Numbered from the stretch's first letter, positions 7,627 through 17,783 are shown. The stretch is DNA of 64,000 nt from Pseudomonas fluorescens (GCF_001902145.1 NZ_MRST01000024.1:124001-188000); one strand, 5' to 3'. The notes: generated from the letters alone by a model not told the origin. Numbers and translations: made by a program.

Positions 7627-10600
7627 AAGGGAGCTTCAACTTATCCGACTGGGCCCTCAAGCATCAGTCCTTCGTCTGGTACCTGATGTTCGTCGCGCTG
7701 TTGATGGGCGTGTTCTCGTACATGAATCTGGGCCGTGAAGAAGACCCGTCGTTCACCATCAAAACCATGGTGATCCAGACCCGCTGGCCGGGCGCGACCC
7801 AGGAAGAAACCCTCAAGCAGGTTACCGACCGCATCGAGAAAAAACTCGAGGAACTCGACTCCCTCGACTACGTGAAAAGCTACACCCGACCGGGCGAGTC
7901 CACGGTGTTCGTGTTCCTCAAGGACACCACCAGTGCCAAGACCATCCCGGAGATCTGGTACCAGGTCCGCAAGAAGATCGACGATATTCGCGGCACCTTC
8001 CCACAGGGTTTGCAGGGGCCGTCGTTCAACGATGAATTTGGTGACGTGTTCGGCTCGGTGTACGCCTTTACCGGCGATGGTCTGTCGATGCGCCAGCTGC
8101 GTGACTACGTGGAGCAGGTGCGCGCCGAGATCCGTTCGGTGCCGGGGCTGGGCAAGGTCGAGATGATCGGCCAGCAGGACGAAGTGATTTACCTGAACTT
8201 CTCCACGCGCAAACTCGCGGCCTTGGGGATTGATCAGCGCCAGGTGGTGCAAAGCCTGCAGTCGCAAAACGCCGTGACCCCCGCCGGAGTGATCGAGGCC
8301 GGGCCGGAACGCATCTCCGTACGCACCTCGGGGCAGTTCGCCTCGGAGAAAGACCTGGCCAACGTCAACCTGCGCCTCAATGACCGTTTCTATCGGCTGG
8401 CGGACATCGCCGACATCAGCCGTGGTTATGTGGACCCGGCGCGGCCGATGTTTCGCTTCAACGGCAAACCGGCGATTGGCTTGGCCATCGCCATGCAGAA
8501 AGGCGGCAATATCCAGTCGTTCGGCAAGGCCCTGCACGGGCGCATGGACGAGTTGACCGCCGACCTGCCGGTGGGCGTGGGCGTGCACAAGGTGTCCGAC
8601 CAGGCCGAAGTGGTGGAGGAGGCCGTCGGCGGCTTCACCAGCGCATTGTTCGAGGCGGTGATCATCGTGCTGGTGGTGAGTTTTATCAGCCTCGGCATGC
8701 GCGCCGGTTTGGTGGTGGCGTGCTCGATCCCGCTGGTGCTGGCGCTGGTATTCGTGTTCATGGAATACAGCGGCATCACCATGCAGCGCGTGTCGCTGGG
8801 CGCGTTGATCATCGCCCTCGGCCTGCTGGTGGATGACGCGATGATCACCGTGGAGATGATGATCACGCGCCTGGAAAAAGGCGAAACCAAGGAACAGGCG
8901 GCGACCTACGCCTATACCTCCACGGCATTCCCGATGCTCACCGGTACCTTGGTGACCGTGGCCGGCTTCGTGCCGATTGGCCTCAACGCCAGTTCGGCGG
9001 GCGAGTACACCTTTACCTTGTTCGCGGTGATTGCCGTGGCGATGCTGGTGTCGTGGGTGGTGGCGGTGCTGTTTGCGCCAGTGATCGGCGTGCACATCCT
9101 CAGCGCCAATGTGAAACCGCACAACGCCGAGCCAGGGCGCATTGGCCGGGCCTTCAATGGCGGCATGCTGTGGGCCATGCGTAACCGTTGGTGGGCGATT
9201 GGCATCACCGTGGCGCTGTTCGTGGCCTCGGTGTTTTCCATGCAGTTTGTGCAGAACCAGTTCTTCCCATCGTCGGACCGCCCGGAAATCCTCGTCGACC
9301 TGAACCTGCCGCAAAACGCCTCGATCAACGAGACGCGCAAGGCCGTCGACCGCCTCGAAGCGATCATCAAGGACGACCCGGACATCGCCCGTTGGAGCAC
9401 CTACATCGGCCAGGGCGCGATTCGTTTCTACCTGCCCCTGGACCAGCAGTTGGAAAACCCTTACTACGCGCAGCTGGTGATTGTGAGCAAGGGCCTGGAA
9501 GCGCGTGGCGCCCTGATCGCTCGCCTGCAACAGCGCCTGCGCGATGATTTTGTCGGCATCGGCAGCTTCGTGCAGCCGCTGGAAATGGGCCCGCCGGTAG
9601 GGCGGCCGATCCAGTACCGCGTGTCTGGCAACGATATCGACCAGGTGCGCAAGCACGCTATCGAACTGGCGACTTTGCTCGACCAGAACACCCACTTGGG
9701 CGAGATCATCTACGACTGGAACGAGCCGGGCAAAGTCCTGCGGGTGGACATCGCCCAGGACAAGGCGCGGCAATTGGGGCTGTCTTCGGAAGACGTGGCG
9801 CAGTTGATGAACAGCGTGGTCAGCGGCGCAGCAGTGACCCAGGTGCACGACGATATTTACCTGATCAACGTGGTCGGCCGCGCCGAAGATGCCGAGCGAG
9901 GCACCCCGGAAACCTTGCAGAACCTGCAGATCGTCACGCCCAACGGCACCTCGATTCCACTGCTGGCGTTCGCCACCGTGCGTTACGAGCTGGAGCAGCC
10001 GCTGGTGTGGCGCCGCGACCGCAAGCCGACCATCACCATCAAGGCTGCCGTGCGCGATGAGATGCAGCCGACCGACCTGGTCAAGCAGTTGGCCCCGACC
10101 ATCGAGACATTCAGCGAGGGCTTGCCGGTGGGCTACAAAGTCGCCACCGGCGGCACCGTGGAAGAAAGTGGCAAGGCCCAGGGGCCCATCGCCAAGGTGG
10201 TGCCGTTGATGCTGTTCCTGATGGCCACCTTCCTGATGATCCAGTTGCACAGCGTGCAGAAGATGTTCCTGGTGGCGAGCGTCGCGCCATTGGGGCTGAT
10301 CGGCGTGGTGCTGGCGTTGATTCCCACGGGCACGCCCATGGGCTTTGTGGCGATCCTGGGGATCCTGGCGCTGATCGGTATCATCATCCGTAACTCGGTG
10401 ATTCTGGTGACACAGATCCACGAGTATGAAGAGGCCGGTTACACGCCGTGGGATGCGGTGGTGGAAGCCACCGAGCACCGACGCCGACCGATCCTGCTGA
10501 CGGCCGCCGCCGCGAGCCTGGGCATGATCCCGATTGCGCGAGAAGTGTTCTGGGGGCCGATGGCCTACGCGATGATTGGCGGGATCATCATTGCGACGTT

Positions 10601-10685
10601 ACTGACGTTGCTGTTTCTGCCGGCGTTGTATGTGGCCTGGTACAAAATCCGCGAGCCGAAACAGGAACAGCCACAACAGGATTAA
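7623..10685 (+). CDS. triC: RND efflux pump, inner-membrane transporter (TriC-like)
   Basis: Proton-driven RND pump of 1020 residues, the usual length for the HAE/AcrB superfamily. Twelve membrane spans and two large periplasmic loops are evident: span 1 near 15-35, a span cluster at about 335-535, and a second cluster at about 855-1005. The transmembrane-4 proton-relay motif is present as LGLLVDDAMITVEMM. It completes the three-gene operon; by analogy with TriABC it could export small hydrophobic biocides such as triclosan, but the substrate is inference. A REPIN follows the stop. Confidence 0.85.
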   Translation: MKGSFNLSDWALKHQSFVWYLMFVALLMGVFSYMNLGREEDPSFTIKTMVIQTRWPGATQEETLKQVTDRIEKKLEELDSLDYVKSYTRPGESTVFVFLKDTTSAKTIPEIWYQVRKKIDDIRGTFPQGLQGPSFNDEFGDVFGSVYAFTGDGLSMRQLRDYVEQVRAEIRSVPGLGKVEMIGQQDEVIYLNFSTRKLAALGIDQRQVVQSLQSQNAVTPAGVIEAGPERISVRTSGQFASEKDLANVNLRLNDRFYRLADIADISRGYVDPARPMFRFNGKPAIGLAIAMQKGGNIQSFGKALHGRMDELTADLPVGVGVHKVSDQAEVVEEAVGGFTSALFEAVIIVLVVSFISLGMRAGLVVACSIPLVLALVFVFMEYSGITMQRVSLGALIIALGLLVDDAMITVEMMITRLEKGETKEQAATYAYTSTAFPMLTGTLVTVAGFVPIGLNASSAGEYTFTLFAVIAVAMLVSWVVAVLFAPVIGVHILSANVKPHNAEPGRIGRAFNGGMLWAMRNRWWAIGITVALFVASVFSMQFVQNQFFPSSDRPEILVDLNLPQNASINETRKAVDRLEAIIKDDPDIARWSTYIGQGAIRFYLPLDQQLENPYYAQLVIVSKGLEARGALIARLQQRLRDDFVGIGSFVQPLEMGPPVGRPIQYRVSGNDIDQVRKHAIELATLLDQNTHLGEIIYDWNEPGKVLRVDIAQDKARQLGLSSEDVAQLMNSVVSGAAVTQVHDDIYLINVVGRAEDAERGTPETLQNLQIVTPNGTSIPLLAFATVRYELEQPLVWRRDRKPTITIKAAVRDEMQPTDLVKQLAPTIETFSEGLPVGYKVATGGTVEESGKAQGPIAKVVPLMLFLMATFLMIQLHSVQKMFLVASVAPLGLIGVVLALIPTGTPMGFVAILGILALIGIIIRNSVILVTQIHEYEEAGYTPWDAVVEATEHRRRPILLTAAAASLGMIPIAREVFWGPMAYAMIGGIIIATLLTLLFLPALYVAWYKIREPKQEQPQQD

Positions 10686-10688
10686 TTC

Positions 10689-10788
10689 TGTAGGAGCGAG
10701 CTTGCTCGCGAAAAACGTCAACGATAAAGCGTGCTTCCTGAGTAAACGCGGCGCCTGTGAGTTTTTCGCGAGCAAGCTCGTTCCTACA
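10689..10788. repeat. REPIN, type TGTAGGAGCGAGC
   Basis: Inverted REP arms around a spacer containing ACGTCAACGATAAAGCG and GCGCCTGTGAG. The spacer is almost identical to that of the element at 49.3 kb and, inverted, to those at 50.8 and 59.3 kb. The right arm has one substitution (GTTCCTACA). Confidence 0.92.
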
Positions 10789-10903
10789 AAAAAGCTTTAA
10801 CTGACTGAGGCTGTGTGAAGCTTCTGAAAAATGCCCATGCCGTCCTGGCTGGCTACTGCATGTTGTACCCTCTGGCGCTCATTCCAAACCCAGGTCGATC
10901 CTC

Positions 10904-13096
10904 ATGCAGTGCCTGCGTTTCACCTTGCTGTTCTGCGCGTTACTCCTTGCGCCGCCCACCTTCGCCGCCACCGTACTGGAAAACGCCTTATGGCGCGTCG
11001 AACTCGACCCCGCCACCCTGGCGCTGCGCGTGACACCGACGGGCCAGGCCTCGGTGCAGGTATCCAGCGGTGTGGCTGCGCATGCCGTCAGCCAATTGCA
11101 GAACACGACTGACCAAGCCACTTGGCAATGGGACAACGGCGCCTATCGCCTGACCGCCCGCCTGCAACAGCGCGACCTGGCCCTGACCATCAACGCTCGC
11201 GAGCCCGGTGAGCTGGCCCTGCTGCGCCAGCCTGCCGAAGCCATGGGGCGAGGGTTGATCTGGCCATTGGCCGAGGGGCATTACGTGCCTGCCGGCAATG
11301 CCATCTGGAAGGCGTTTCTGCTGGAGCGGGGTGAACTCAATACCACCCAGGACCTGAGCCTGCCGCTGTGGGGTGTGGATCACGGGCGCTTCACGCTCAA
11401 CTGGCTGCTGACCAACCCCTACAACAATCGCCTTGAATGGCAAGCGGACGGGCAGGGCCTGGCACTGACTGCGTCCCATGAATTCACCACGCTGGCGCCC
11501 GACGTGCCGATGACGCTGCGCCTGTACCTGGGCGATGCCGACCCGTTGGCTGGCGCCAAGCGCTACCGCCAGTGGCTGGTGGAGCAGGGCCGCTATGAAC
11601 CGTTGGCGGACAAGCTGCGGCAAACACCTGAAGCCCAGAAGCTGCTGGGCGCCAGCCATGTGTACCTCTGGGATAACGGCCTGCTGGCTTTGGGCGATGT
11701 GCGTGATTGGCCAACACTGATCAAACGGCTGCGCAGCCATGAACTCAAGACGCTGATGGACAAAGAGAGCGCACAGCTGCTGGCGCAGTCCACTGCATTG
11801 AATCGCTATGAGCAAACCGTGCTGCTGCGCGGCCTCAACGCGGCGATCAACACCAAGGCCCGGCAGGCCTGGCAAGTCGAAGATCCAGACATGACCCGCC
11901 TTGCCGCCCGCTACGGTGAGCTGCGCAGTGAACTGGCCGTGGACTTTGCGGGAGCCTTGAGTGACAGCCCGCAAACCTGGGGCAGTAGCGCCATTCAAAC
12001 CCTGCGCGACGCCGGGCTGCAGCGTCTGCTGCTGACCTTGGGCCAAGGTTGGGAGGGTGGCCTCTGGCATCCCGAAGCGATTCGCGCGGGGGTAGATGCC
12101 GGTTTTCTGATGGCGCCTTACGACTCCTATGAAACGGCCCTGTCCGCCACGGAAAACCCCGATTGGACCACCGCCCACCTGGGCGCCAAGGCCTATCGCG
12201 ACTGCGCGATCATATTGAAAGACGGCACCTCGAAAACCGGTTTCCAGCAGTCCGGCCACTACACGGACCCGCGTTGTGTGCGGCCGTTGCTGGAGGCGCG
12301 AGTGAAGGCGGTACAAGCCAAGGCTGGTTTCAACGCCTGGTTTCTCGATGCCTACGCCACCAGCATGTTGTTTGACAGCTACCGCAGCGACGCCAGCATG
12401 ACCCAGGCGCAAAACGCTGAGGGTAACATCGAGGCCTCCCGCTGGATCAACACCGTGCCTAAGCTGGTCACAGGCTCTGAAGACGGTAACGCGATCACTG
12501 CCCAGGGCATCCTGTTTGCCCACGGTATGCAGACCCCGGTGATTGGTTGGGGGGATCGCGAGATGACCCGGGACAAGCAGTCGCCGTACTTCGTCGGCAA
12601 TTGGTTCCCACCGGAGCAACCGACGGTGTTCTTCAAGCCCGTGCCGCTGAAAGAGCCGTTCCGCACGGTGTATTTCGAGCCGACGATGCGCTTGCCGTTG
12701 TATCAGGCGGTATTCCACGGCTCGGTGATCACCACCCATCATTGGCTGTTCGACAGCCTCAAACTGAGCAATGTGCAGGGAGACAATGAACTGGCCCAAC
12801 TGCTCTATAACGTGCCGCCGCTGTATCACCTCAGTGCTGCGACGCTCAAGGAGCGGCTGCCGATCATTCAGCGCCAGGACCGCTTCTTCCGACCGCTGCA
12901 CCAGCGCTTGGCGACCCAGGCCATGACTGATTTTGCTTGGTTGACAGTGGACAAGCAGGTGCAGCAGACCACCTTCGCTGATGGGACGCGGTTGGTGGCG
13001 AATTTCGCGGCGTTGGAAAAAGAGGGGTATTCCGGGCGCAGTGTGACGGTAGTGGTGGAGGGTGAGGAGCCGATGGTGTATCAGGTGAATCAGTAG
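10904..13096 (+). CDS. Secreted glycoside-hydrolase-like protein
   Basis: Large exported protein (730 residues) with a clean Sec signal ending TFAA near residue 22. I do not recognise it with certainty. The layout, a beta-rich N-terminal half (to about 230) followed by a middle region and a C-terminal beta part, fits large glycosidases of the GH101/DUF5696 type. NAWFLDAYAT (near 480) and LVTGSEDGNAIT (near 525) look like a nucleophile Asp and an acid/base Glu in a TIM barrel, but this is inference. The ATG lacks a good ribosome site, and it is flanked by REP elements, so it appears monocistronic. Substrate unknown. Confidence 0.6.
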   Translation: MQCLRFTLLFCALLLAPPTFAATVLENALWRVELDPATLALRVTPTGQASVQVSSGVAAHAVSQLQNTTDQATWQWDNGAYRLTARLQQRDLALTINAREPGELALLRQPAEAMGRGLIWPLAEGHYVPAGNAIWKAFLLERGELNTTQDLSLPLWGVDHGRFTLNWLLTNPYNNRLEWQADGQGLALTASHEFTTLAPDVPMTLRLYLGDADPLAGAKRYRQWLVEQGRYEPLADKLRQTPEAQKLLGASHVYLWDNGLLALGDVRDWPTLIKRLRSHELKTLMDKESAQLLAQSTALNRYEQTVLLRGLNAAINTKARQAWQVEDPDMTRLAARYGELRSELAVDFAGALSDSPQTWGSSAIQTLRDAGLQRLLLTLGQGWEGGLWHPEAIRAGVDAGFLMAPYDSYETALSATENPDWTTAHLGAKAYRDCAIILKDGTSKTGFQQSGHYTDPRCVRPLLEARVKAVQAKAGFNAWFLDAYATSMLFDSYRSDASMTQAQNAEGNIEASRWINTVPKLVTGSEDGNAITAQGILFAHGMQTPVIGWGDREMTRDKQSPYFVGNWFPPEQPTVFFKPVPLKEPFRTVYFEPTMRLPLYQAVFHGSVITTHHWLFDSLKLSNVQGDNELAQLLYNVPPLYHLSAATLKERLPIIQRQDRFFRPLHQRLATQAMTDFAWLTVDKQVQQTTFADGTRLVANFAALEKEGYSGRSVTVVVEGEEPMVYQVNQ

Positions 13097-13108
13097 CGTC
13101 TGTGAGGG

Positions 13109-13176
13109 CTTCGCGAGCAAGCCCGCTCCCACAGGGGAATGCATTCCAAAATGTGGGAGCGGGCTTGCTCGCGAAG
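13109..13176. repeat. REP pair in divergent orientation (TGTGGGAGCGGG type)
   Basis: Two REP arms face outward: CTTCGCGAGCAAGCCCGC at the left and GCGGGCTTGCTCGCGAAG at the right, with the CCCACA heads inside. This is the reverse of the usual REPIN order. The centre holds the 12-base palindrome GGAATGCATTCC (13136-13147). Confidence 0.85.
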
Positions 13177-13199
13177 GCGTCAGCCCGAACAACACAGCG

Positions 13200-13826
13200 C
13201 TAAATTTTACGCCACACACTCGCCAACCAAGGCTGCTGGTCCAGCGGTAACCCGGCCGGCCGGTAGTAATGCTCCAACTCTTCAAACCCGGCCGCGGTCA
13301 GCAAGGCCTGCCAGGCCTGCAGGTCGTGATAAGAGCCATACCGTGGCCCATTCCAGCCTTCCTGGTTTTCACCCCGAGGGTTGGAGCTGAACAGCACGCC
13401 CCCAGGCTTCAACGTGCCATGCAGTTGTTTGAGAACGCGCGGCAGTTCCTGCTTGGGAATATGGAACAGCACCGCATTGGCAAACACCCCATCAAAGCGC
13501 GCAGCGGGCAGGTCCAGCTTGAGAAAGTCCTGCTGCAACACCTCACAGCCGCTGTCTTCACGGGCCATCTGCGCAAAACGCTCGGAACCATCGAGCCCTA
13601 CGGCGATATGCCCTCTGCGCGTGAACGCCTGCAAATCCCGCCCCGGCCCACAGCCGAAATCCAGCACGGTAAAGGGCGCCGAACCCTGGATATGCCGCAG
13701 CAGCGCGTCGATGTTCTGGCTCACATCGTGATCGCGGGTGCCGTCACGGAAGTCTTCGGCCACTTTGTTGTAATGGCCGAGGGTGGTGGCGGTGATCTGG
13801 GTGAGGTCGTCGGGAGCAAGTTTCAT
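13200..13826 (-). CDS. Class I SAM-dependent methyltransferase
   Basis: Soluble S-adenosylmethionine-dependent methyltransferase of 208 residues. Motif I, VLDFGCGPGRDL, is at about residues 54-65; the acidic post-I position follows in VGLDGSERF, and FDGVFANAVLFHIPKQEL is the motif IV region. The final strands (GGVLFSSNPRGENQEGWN) fit a methyltransf_11/25-type fold. The substrate cannot be predicted; it is not in an operon. An in-frame GTG at 13838 is an alternative start; neither start has a clear Shine-Dalgarno, and the ATG at 13826 is preferred. Confidence 0.82.
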   Translation of the reverse strand: MKLAPDDLTQITATTLGHYNKVAEDFRDGTRDHDVSQNIDALLRHIQGSAPFTVLDFGCGPGRDLQAFTRRGHIAVGLDGSERFAQMAREDSGCEVLQQDFLKLDLPAARFDGVFANAVLFHIPKQELPRVLKQLHGTLKPGGVLFSSNPRGENQEGWNGPRYGSYHDLQAWQALLTAAGFEELEHYYRPAGLPLDQQPWLASVWRKI

Positions 13827-14002
13827 GGCATGGCGCACGGCTGCGGCTGAGGTAGCTGGACTATACCTCGGCCCACTAGCGAGTTGAAAACCGTGTATCC
13901 GTTGTAGGGCGCTTCACGGCCTTCGCAGTGTGCGCATCCGACAGACCGCCATGAATAATTTTGGGTAAGATTCGGCCCTCATTTGACGAGGGTTATACAT
14001 CC

Positions 14003-15106
14003 ATGGAAGAGGAAAAACGTCCAACCGTTGGCGACAACACCGCGCCGAACAAGGTAGACCAATATGCCACGAGATTGAGCAATGGCCTGTTCTGGCTCAA
14101 TGAGCGGGCCTGGCCGCTGACGGTGGGGATTCTCTCGGTAGCAGGCTTGTACCTGTACCAGTACATCCAGGTCGAAGAGGTACCGCTGAGTATCTTGTCG
14201 GCGTCAGCGTTCACTGCGTTGCCGGCGATGTTCGCCATGTTGGTATTTGTGATCGGCATGATGGGCGCGTCGATCCTGATCCCTACCTTCATCTTGTTCA
14301 CGCGCCTGAACTGCACGGGTGTGCGTCTGAGTGATCAACTCAATCTCACCCCGCAGTCGCCGCAGGAGACGGCCCAGCATAGGCGCTTATTGGGGCATTG
14401 GATTGCCAGTCTGGTCGTAATGGGTGTTTTCTGGATGTCCGCTGTATACCTGTCTGTGAACGCCGAAAGTGGGTTTTGGCTGACCTTCAGCTGGATCGTC
14501 GCATTCATGGCGGCGATAGTGGCCTATGTCGGCATCATCCTTCGTGCCCGGCCCGCCGATGTTGCCCTGCGTGAGCTGACCGGCGAGTTCTGGCTGGCCA
14601 GTGCTGGCGCCGGGGTCGTTCAAATGGTGGTCATTCTGATGGTGACGGTGCCGGTCTCCCGCGCCTTCCGTGAGTATTCCGATAGCGCCGTGTTCTTCGC
14701 GCCTTTCATGGCCGCCGAACTGGTAGTGCTGTTTCTGATCCAGGGGAGCGCCGCCTGTCTGGTGGCGTGCATGCGCGATCAAAAAAACCCGGTTGCGTTC
14801 GCCTCGATGGCGGCCTTTGCGCTCATCGTTTTACTTGGGCTGATCCCGGCGAGCGGGGCCAAGTTGGGCGGCCTGCCGCTGCAAGGCTCCGCCTCGGGAG
14901 GGCGCATTTGTACGTTGATGACCTGGGCGGCAGAGGCCAAGGTCCCCGGCGTGCTGGTAGACGCCGACAACCCCAAGCGCAGCGTGAAGCTGAGGGTAAT
15001 GGCCGACTCGGACGGCAGCTATATCGTGCGACCCTGGCAGGCCAAGGAAAAAACCATCACCTTCGTGCCCCGCGCCAGTGTTGCCCAACTGGATGAGTGC
15101 CCGTGA
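14003..15106 (+). CDS. Unknown polytopic membrane protein
   Basis: Unrecognised inner-membrane protein of 367 residues. After a hydrophilic N-terminus of about 35 residues there are roughly eight hydrophobic segments (near 36-55, 62-80, 85-110, 135-155, 160-182, 205-225, 235-260 and 272-290), then a soluble C-terminal tail of about 75 residues with RICTLMTWAAEAKVPGVLV and RVMADSDGSYIVRPW. The tail looks like a small beta-rich domain of unknown role. The ATG at 14003 is preferred over an upstream TTG; GAGGG lies ten bases before it. It converges on metI with only two bases between the two stops and no terminator. Confidence 0.7.
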   Translation: MEEEKRPTVGDNTAPNKVDQYATRLSNGLFWLNERAWPLTVGILSVAGLYLYQYIQVEEVPLSILSASAFTALPAMFAMLVFVIGMMGASILIPTFILFTRLNCTGVRLSDQLNLTPQSPQETAQHRRLLGHWIASLVVMGVFWMSAVYLSVNAESGFWLTFSWIVAFMAAIVAYVGIILRARPADVALRELTGEFWLASAGAGVVQMVVILMVTVPVSRAFREYSDSAVFFAPFMAAELVVLFLIQGSAACLVACMRDQKNPVAFASMAAFALIVLLGLIPASGAKLGGLPLQGSASGGRICTLMTWAAEAKVPGVLVDADNPKRSVKLRVMADSDGSYIVRPWQAKEKTITFVPRASVAQLDECP

Positions 15107-15108
15107 CC

Positions 15109-15753
15109 TCAGCGCTTGTTCAATACCCGCGCAAGCCGGTCCCCGCTCAGTTGGATCACCGCTACCAGCACGACCAGCAGCACAATCACCGTGAGCATGA
15201 TCTGCGTATCGAACCGCTGGTAGCCATAGCGGTAGGCAATATCGCCCAAGCCACCGGCACCAATCGCCCCGGCCATGGCCGATGAGTTGATCATGGTCAC
15301 CAGGGTGATGGTGAAGCCGCCGACGATCCCCGGCAGGGCTTCCGGCAGCAGCACATGCCAGATGATGTGCCAGCGGCGGCACCCCATGGCCTGTGCGGCT
15401 TCGATCAGGCCATGGTCGACCTCGCGCAGGCTCACTTCAGCGATGCGTGCAAAGAACGGCGTGGCGGCGATGGTCAGCGGTACCACTGCCGCCCAGACGC
15501 CATAGGTGGTGCCGACGATCAGGCGCGTGAACGGGATGAGCGCCACCATCAGGATCAGGAACGGAATGGAGCGGAACAGATTCACGAACGCTCCCAGCAC
15601 GCGGTTAAGGGCCGGTGCCTGGTAGATGCCGCCCTTGTCACTGGTGACCAGGAAGACCGCCAGCGGAATGCCCACCAGCAGCGCGATCAGCGACGACACC
15701 CCCACCATCAACAAGGTGTCGATGGCGCCCTGCACTAAACGATCAAACCACAT
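15109..15753 (-). CDS. metI: Methionine ABC transporter permease
   Basis: Inner-membrane permease of the methionine importer, 214 residues with about five spans (PF00528 type). The EAA loop is [21 protein letters not shown] then LLPEA near residue 115-140, typical of MetI. It is the last gene of metQ-metN-metI and overlaps metN by 11 bases, with the GGAGGTGC ribosome site inside metN. In a sulfur-acquisition cluster the transporter may carry methionine, its sulfoxide, or another organosulfur compound. Confidence 0.9.
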   Translation of the reverse strand: MWFDRLVQGAIDTLLMVGVSSLIALLVGIPLAVFLVTSDKGGIYQAPALNRVLGAFVNLFRSIPFLILMVALIPFTRLIVGTTYGVWAAVVPLTIAATPFFARIAEVSLREVDHGLIEAAQAMGCRRWHIIWHVLLPEALPGIVGGFTITLVTMINSSAMAGAIGAGGLGDIAYRYGYQRFDTQIMLTVIVLLVVLVAVIQLSGDRLARVLNKR

Positions 15754-16858
15754 AGCCCAGCACCTCCACCTGTTGTGCCCAATTCGCCGCGCGTTTGCGC
15801 AGTTCTTCGGCGTTGTGCGGCGATCCGTTCACCGCCAGCAGCAGTTGCCCCAAGGCATGCCCCTGGATGCGTTCCACGCCCCCTTGCAGTAAACGCACAC
15901 GGCCGCCGAGAGCACTGAACAGCGCCGCGAGGTCTGGCTCCAGGGTGTCGCTGCCGGTGAACTGCAAGCGCAGCACCTGTGCTGCGTCGGCCGAGGCTGG
16001 CGTGGGTTGCAGGCGGCTTTGCAATTCTGGCGGCAAGCCGTGTTGCAGCGGTGCGAGCAGGGTCTTGCTGACCTCATGTTGCGGATCGCCAAACACCTGC
16101 CACACCGGGCCTTGCTCGACGATACGCCCGTGTTCCAGTACCACCACGCGGTCGCAGATGTCGCGGATCACCGCCATCTCATGGGTGATCAGCACGATGG
16201 TCAGGCCCAGGCGTTGGTTGATCTCGCGCAGCAGGCCGAGGATCGACTGGGTGGTTTCCGGGTCGAGGGCCGAGGTGGCTTCGTCGCACAGCAGAATCTC
16301 GGGGTCGTGCACCAAGGCTCGGGCGATGCCGACGCGTTGTTTCTGCCCGCCGGACAGCTGCGCCGGGTACGCCTTGTGTTTGTCTTGCAGGCCTACCAGC
16401 TCCAACAGTTCATGCACCTTTCGCGCGCGTTGTGCCTGGGGCACACCGGCGACCTTGAGCGGCAACTCAACGTTCTGCCACACGGTCTTGGCCGACATCA
16501 GGTTGAAGTGCTGGAAGATCATGCCGATGCGTCGCCGCAGCGCCACCAGGTGGTCTTCATCGAAGCTGCCGATGTCCACCTGGTCGATCAGCACCCGTCC
16601 GCTGCTGGGTTGTTCCAGGCGGTTGATGGTGCGGATCAGCGATGACTTGCCGGCGCCGCTGCGGCCGATGATGCCGAACACTTCACCCCGCTGGATCGCC
16701 AGGTCAATGCCTTGCAGCGCGTGCACCGTGCCGTCATAGGTTTTGCCCAGGTTGATGAACCGCACATGGGCACGGTTCAAGTCCGGGTGCAGTTCAGTCT
16801 GTTCGGCGTGGCTGGGCGCAGGGGCCAGATCGTGCAATCGGGCGTTGGCGGCCTTCAT
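15743..16858 (-). CDS. metN: Methionine ABC transporter ATP-binding protein
   Basis: ATPase of the methionine importer, 371 residues. An N-terminal extension of about 30 residues precedes the ABC domain; Walker [10 protein letters not shown] is at 65-73, the signature [15 protein letters not shown] near 170, Walker [13 protein letters not shown] near 190 and the H-loop ITHE near 225. The C-terminal 95 residues match the NIL domain position, which in E. coli MetN binds methionine and inhibits transport, so feedback inhibition is expected. Its ATG overlaps the metQ stop (ATGA). Confidence 0.92.
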   Translation of the reverse strand: MKAANARLHDLAPAPSHAEQTELHPDLNRAHVRFINLGKTYDGTVHALQGIDLAIQRGEVFGIIGRSGAGKSSLIRTINRLEQPSSGRVLIDQVDIGSFDEDHLVALRRRIGMIFQHFNLMSAKTVWQNVELPLKVAGVPQAQRARKVHELLELVGLQDKHKAYPAQLSGGQKQRVGIARALVHDPEILLCDEATSALDPETTQSILGLLREINQRLGLTIVLITHEMAVIRDICDRVVVLEHGRIVEQGPVWQVFGDPQHEVSKTLLAPLQHGLPPELQSRLQPTPASADAAQVLRLQFTGSDTLEPDLAALFSALGGRVRLLQGGVERIQGHALGQLLLAVNGSPHNAEELRKRAANWAQQVEVLGYVV

Positions 16859-17670
16859 GGTTTAGCTTCCCAGCCGACCTGGTAGAGCTTGCCGAGGGAC
16901 TTGTCCAAAGCCGCACGCACCACCGGCGAGTGTTGGTAGATATCGACGAACTTGATCACCCGCGGGTCGGTTTTGCTCTTGGGCTGGATCACGAACTGAA
17001 TCACGTATTCGGGGTGGTCGAGGCCGTCGAACAGCAGCGCCGACTCGGCATCGAAGGTCTTGGACAGGCGGATGTACGCAGGGTAGCCCTGCACCAGATC
17101 GGCGTCGTCATAGGCGCGCACCAGTTGCACCGCTTCCACTTGCAGGATCTTGATGTTTTTCGGGTTGGCGATGATGTCTTCTTCGGTGGCTTTGTAGCCC
17201 ACGCCCGGCTTGAGGGTGATCAGCCCGGCCTTGGCCAGCAGTTGCAGGCCGCGACCACTGTTGATCGGATCGTTGGCTATCGCCACGCTGGCGCCTGCGG
17301 GCAGCTCGTTGAAGCTTTTGTACTTTTTCGAATACAGCCCGACGTTATTGATGATGCCTGGCGCATACGGCACCAGGTCAAACCCGGCGGCGGCCTTGGC
17401 GTTTTCCAGGAAGGGGATGTGCTGGAAGTAGTTCACGTCGATATCGCCGGCGGCGAGGCTGACGTTGGGCGCGATCCAGTCAGTGAACTCCACCAGTTCG
17501 ACTTTCAGGCCCTGCTTGCCGGCCTCTTCTACGGCGGCTTCCAGGGGGATGGCGAAGGCAGCGGTGGTGCCGATTTTCAACGGTGCATTGGCGGCGAATA
17601 CCGCCGAGCTGAATAAGCCGAAGGCCAGGGCTAGTGCTTTGACTGGGTGGTTTAAGAATGTCTTTTTCAT
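16855..17670 (-). CDS. metQ: MetQ-family methionine-binding protein
   Basis: Periplasmic binding protein of the NlpA/MetQ family, 271 residues, encoded first in metQNI. The signal peptide ends VFA near residue 28 and has no lipobox cysteine, as in the other MetQ of this window. Family features include [15 protein letters not shown] and [16 protein letters not shown]. The ATG at 17670 has GGAAA five bases upstream; an in-frame TTG at 17682 is less likely. A REPIN separates it from the monooxygenase gene upstream, but all point the same way and probably form one sulfur operon. Confidence 0.88.
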   Translation of the reverse strand: MKKTFLNHPVKALALAFGLFSSAVFAANAPLKIGTTAAFAIPLEAAVEEAGKQGLKVELVEFTDWIAPNVSLAAGDIDVNYFQHIPFLENAKAAAGFDLVPYAPGIINNVGLYSKKYKSFNELPAGASVAIANDPINSGRGLQLLAKAGLITLKPGVGYKATEEDIIANPKNIKILQVEAVQLVRAYDDADLVQGYPAYIRLSKTFDAESALLFDGLDHPEYVIQFVIQPKSKTDPRVIKFVDIYQHSPVVRAALDKSLGKLYQVGWEAKP

Positions 17671-17683
17671 AGTGGTTTCCAAT

Positions 17684-17783
17684 TGTAGGAGCGAGCTTGC
17701 TCGCGAAAAACTGGAGGGCGCCTCGGGTTACCAGGCGGCCCGCGTTATCGTTGACGGTCTTCGCGAGCAAGCTCGCTCCTACA
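17684..17783. repeat. REPIN inside the sulfur operon
   Basis: TGTAGGAGCGAGC-type REPIN between the monooxygenase gene and metQ, both on the minus strand. Its right arm provides the TAG stop codon of the monooxygenase gene. A hairpin at this place could damp transcription or protect the upstream message from decay. Confidence 0.92.

Noticed and set aside
7641..10478. 945-codon open frame antisense to the RND pump gene
   Set aside because: It is a shadow frame produced by GC-rich third positions; the pump on the other strand has clear domains and motifs, and the antisense product has none.
10988..13285. 765-codon antisense frame across the glycosidase-like gene
   Set aside because: It has no signal, domain or ribosome site and runs into REP sequence; the plus-strand frame has a signal peptide.
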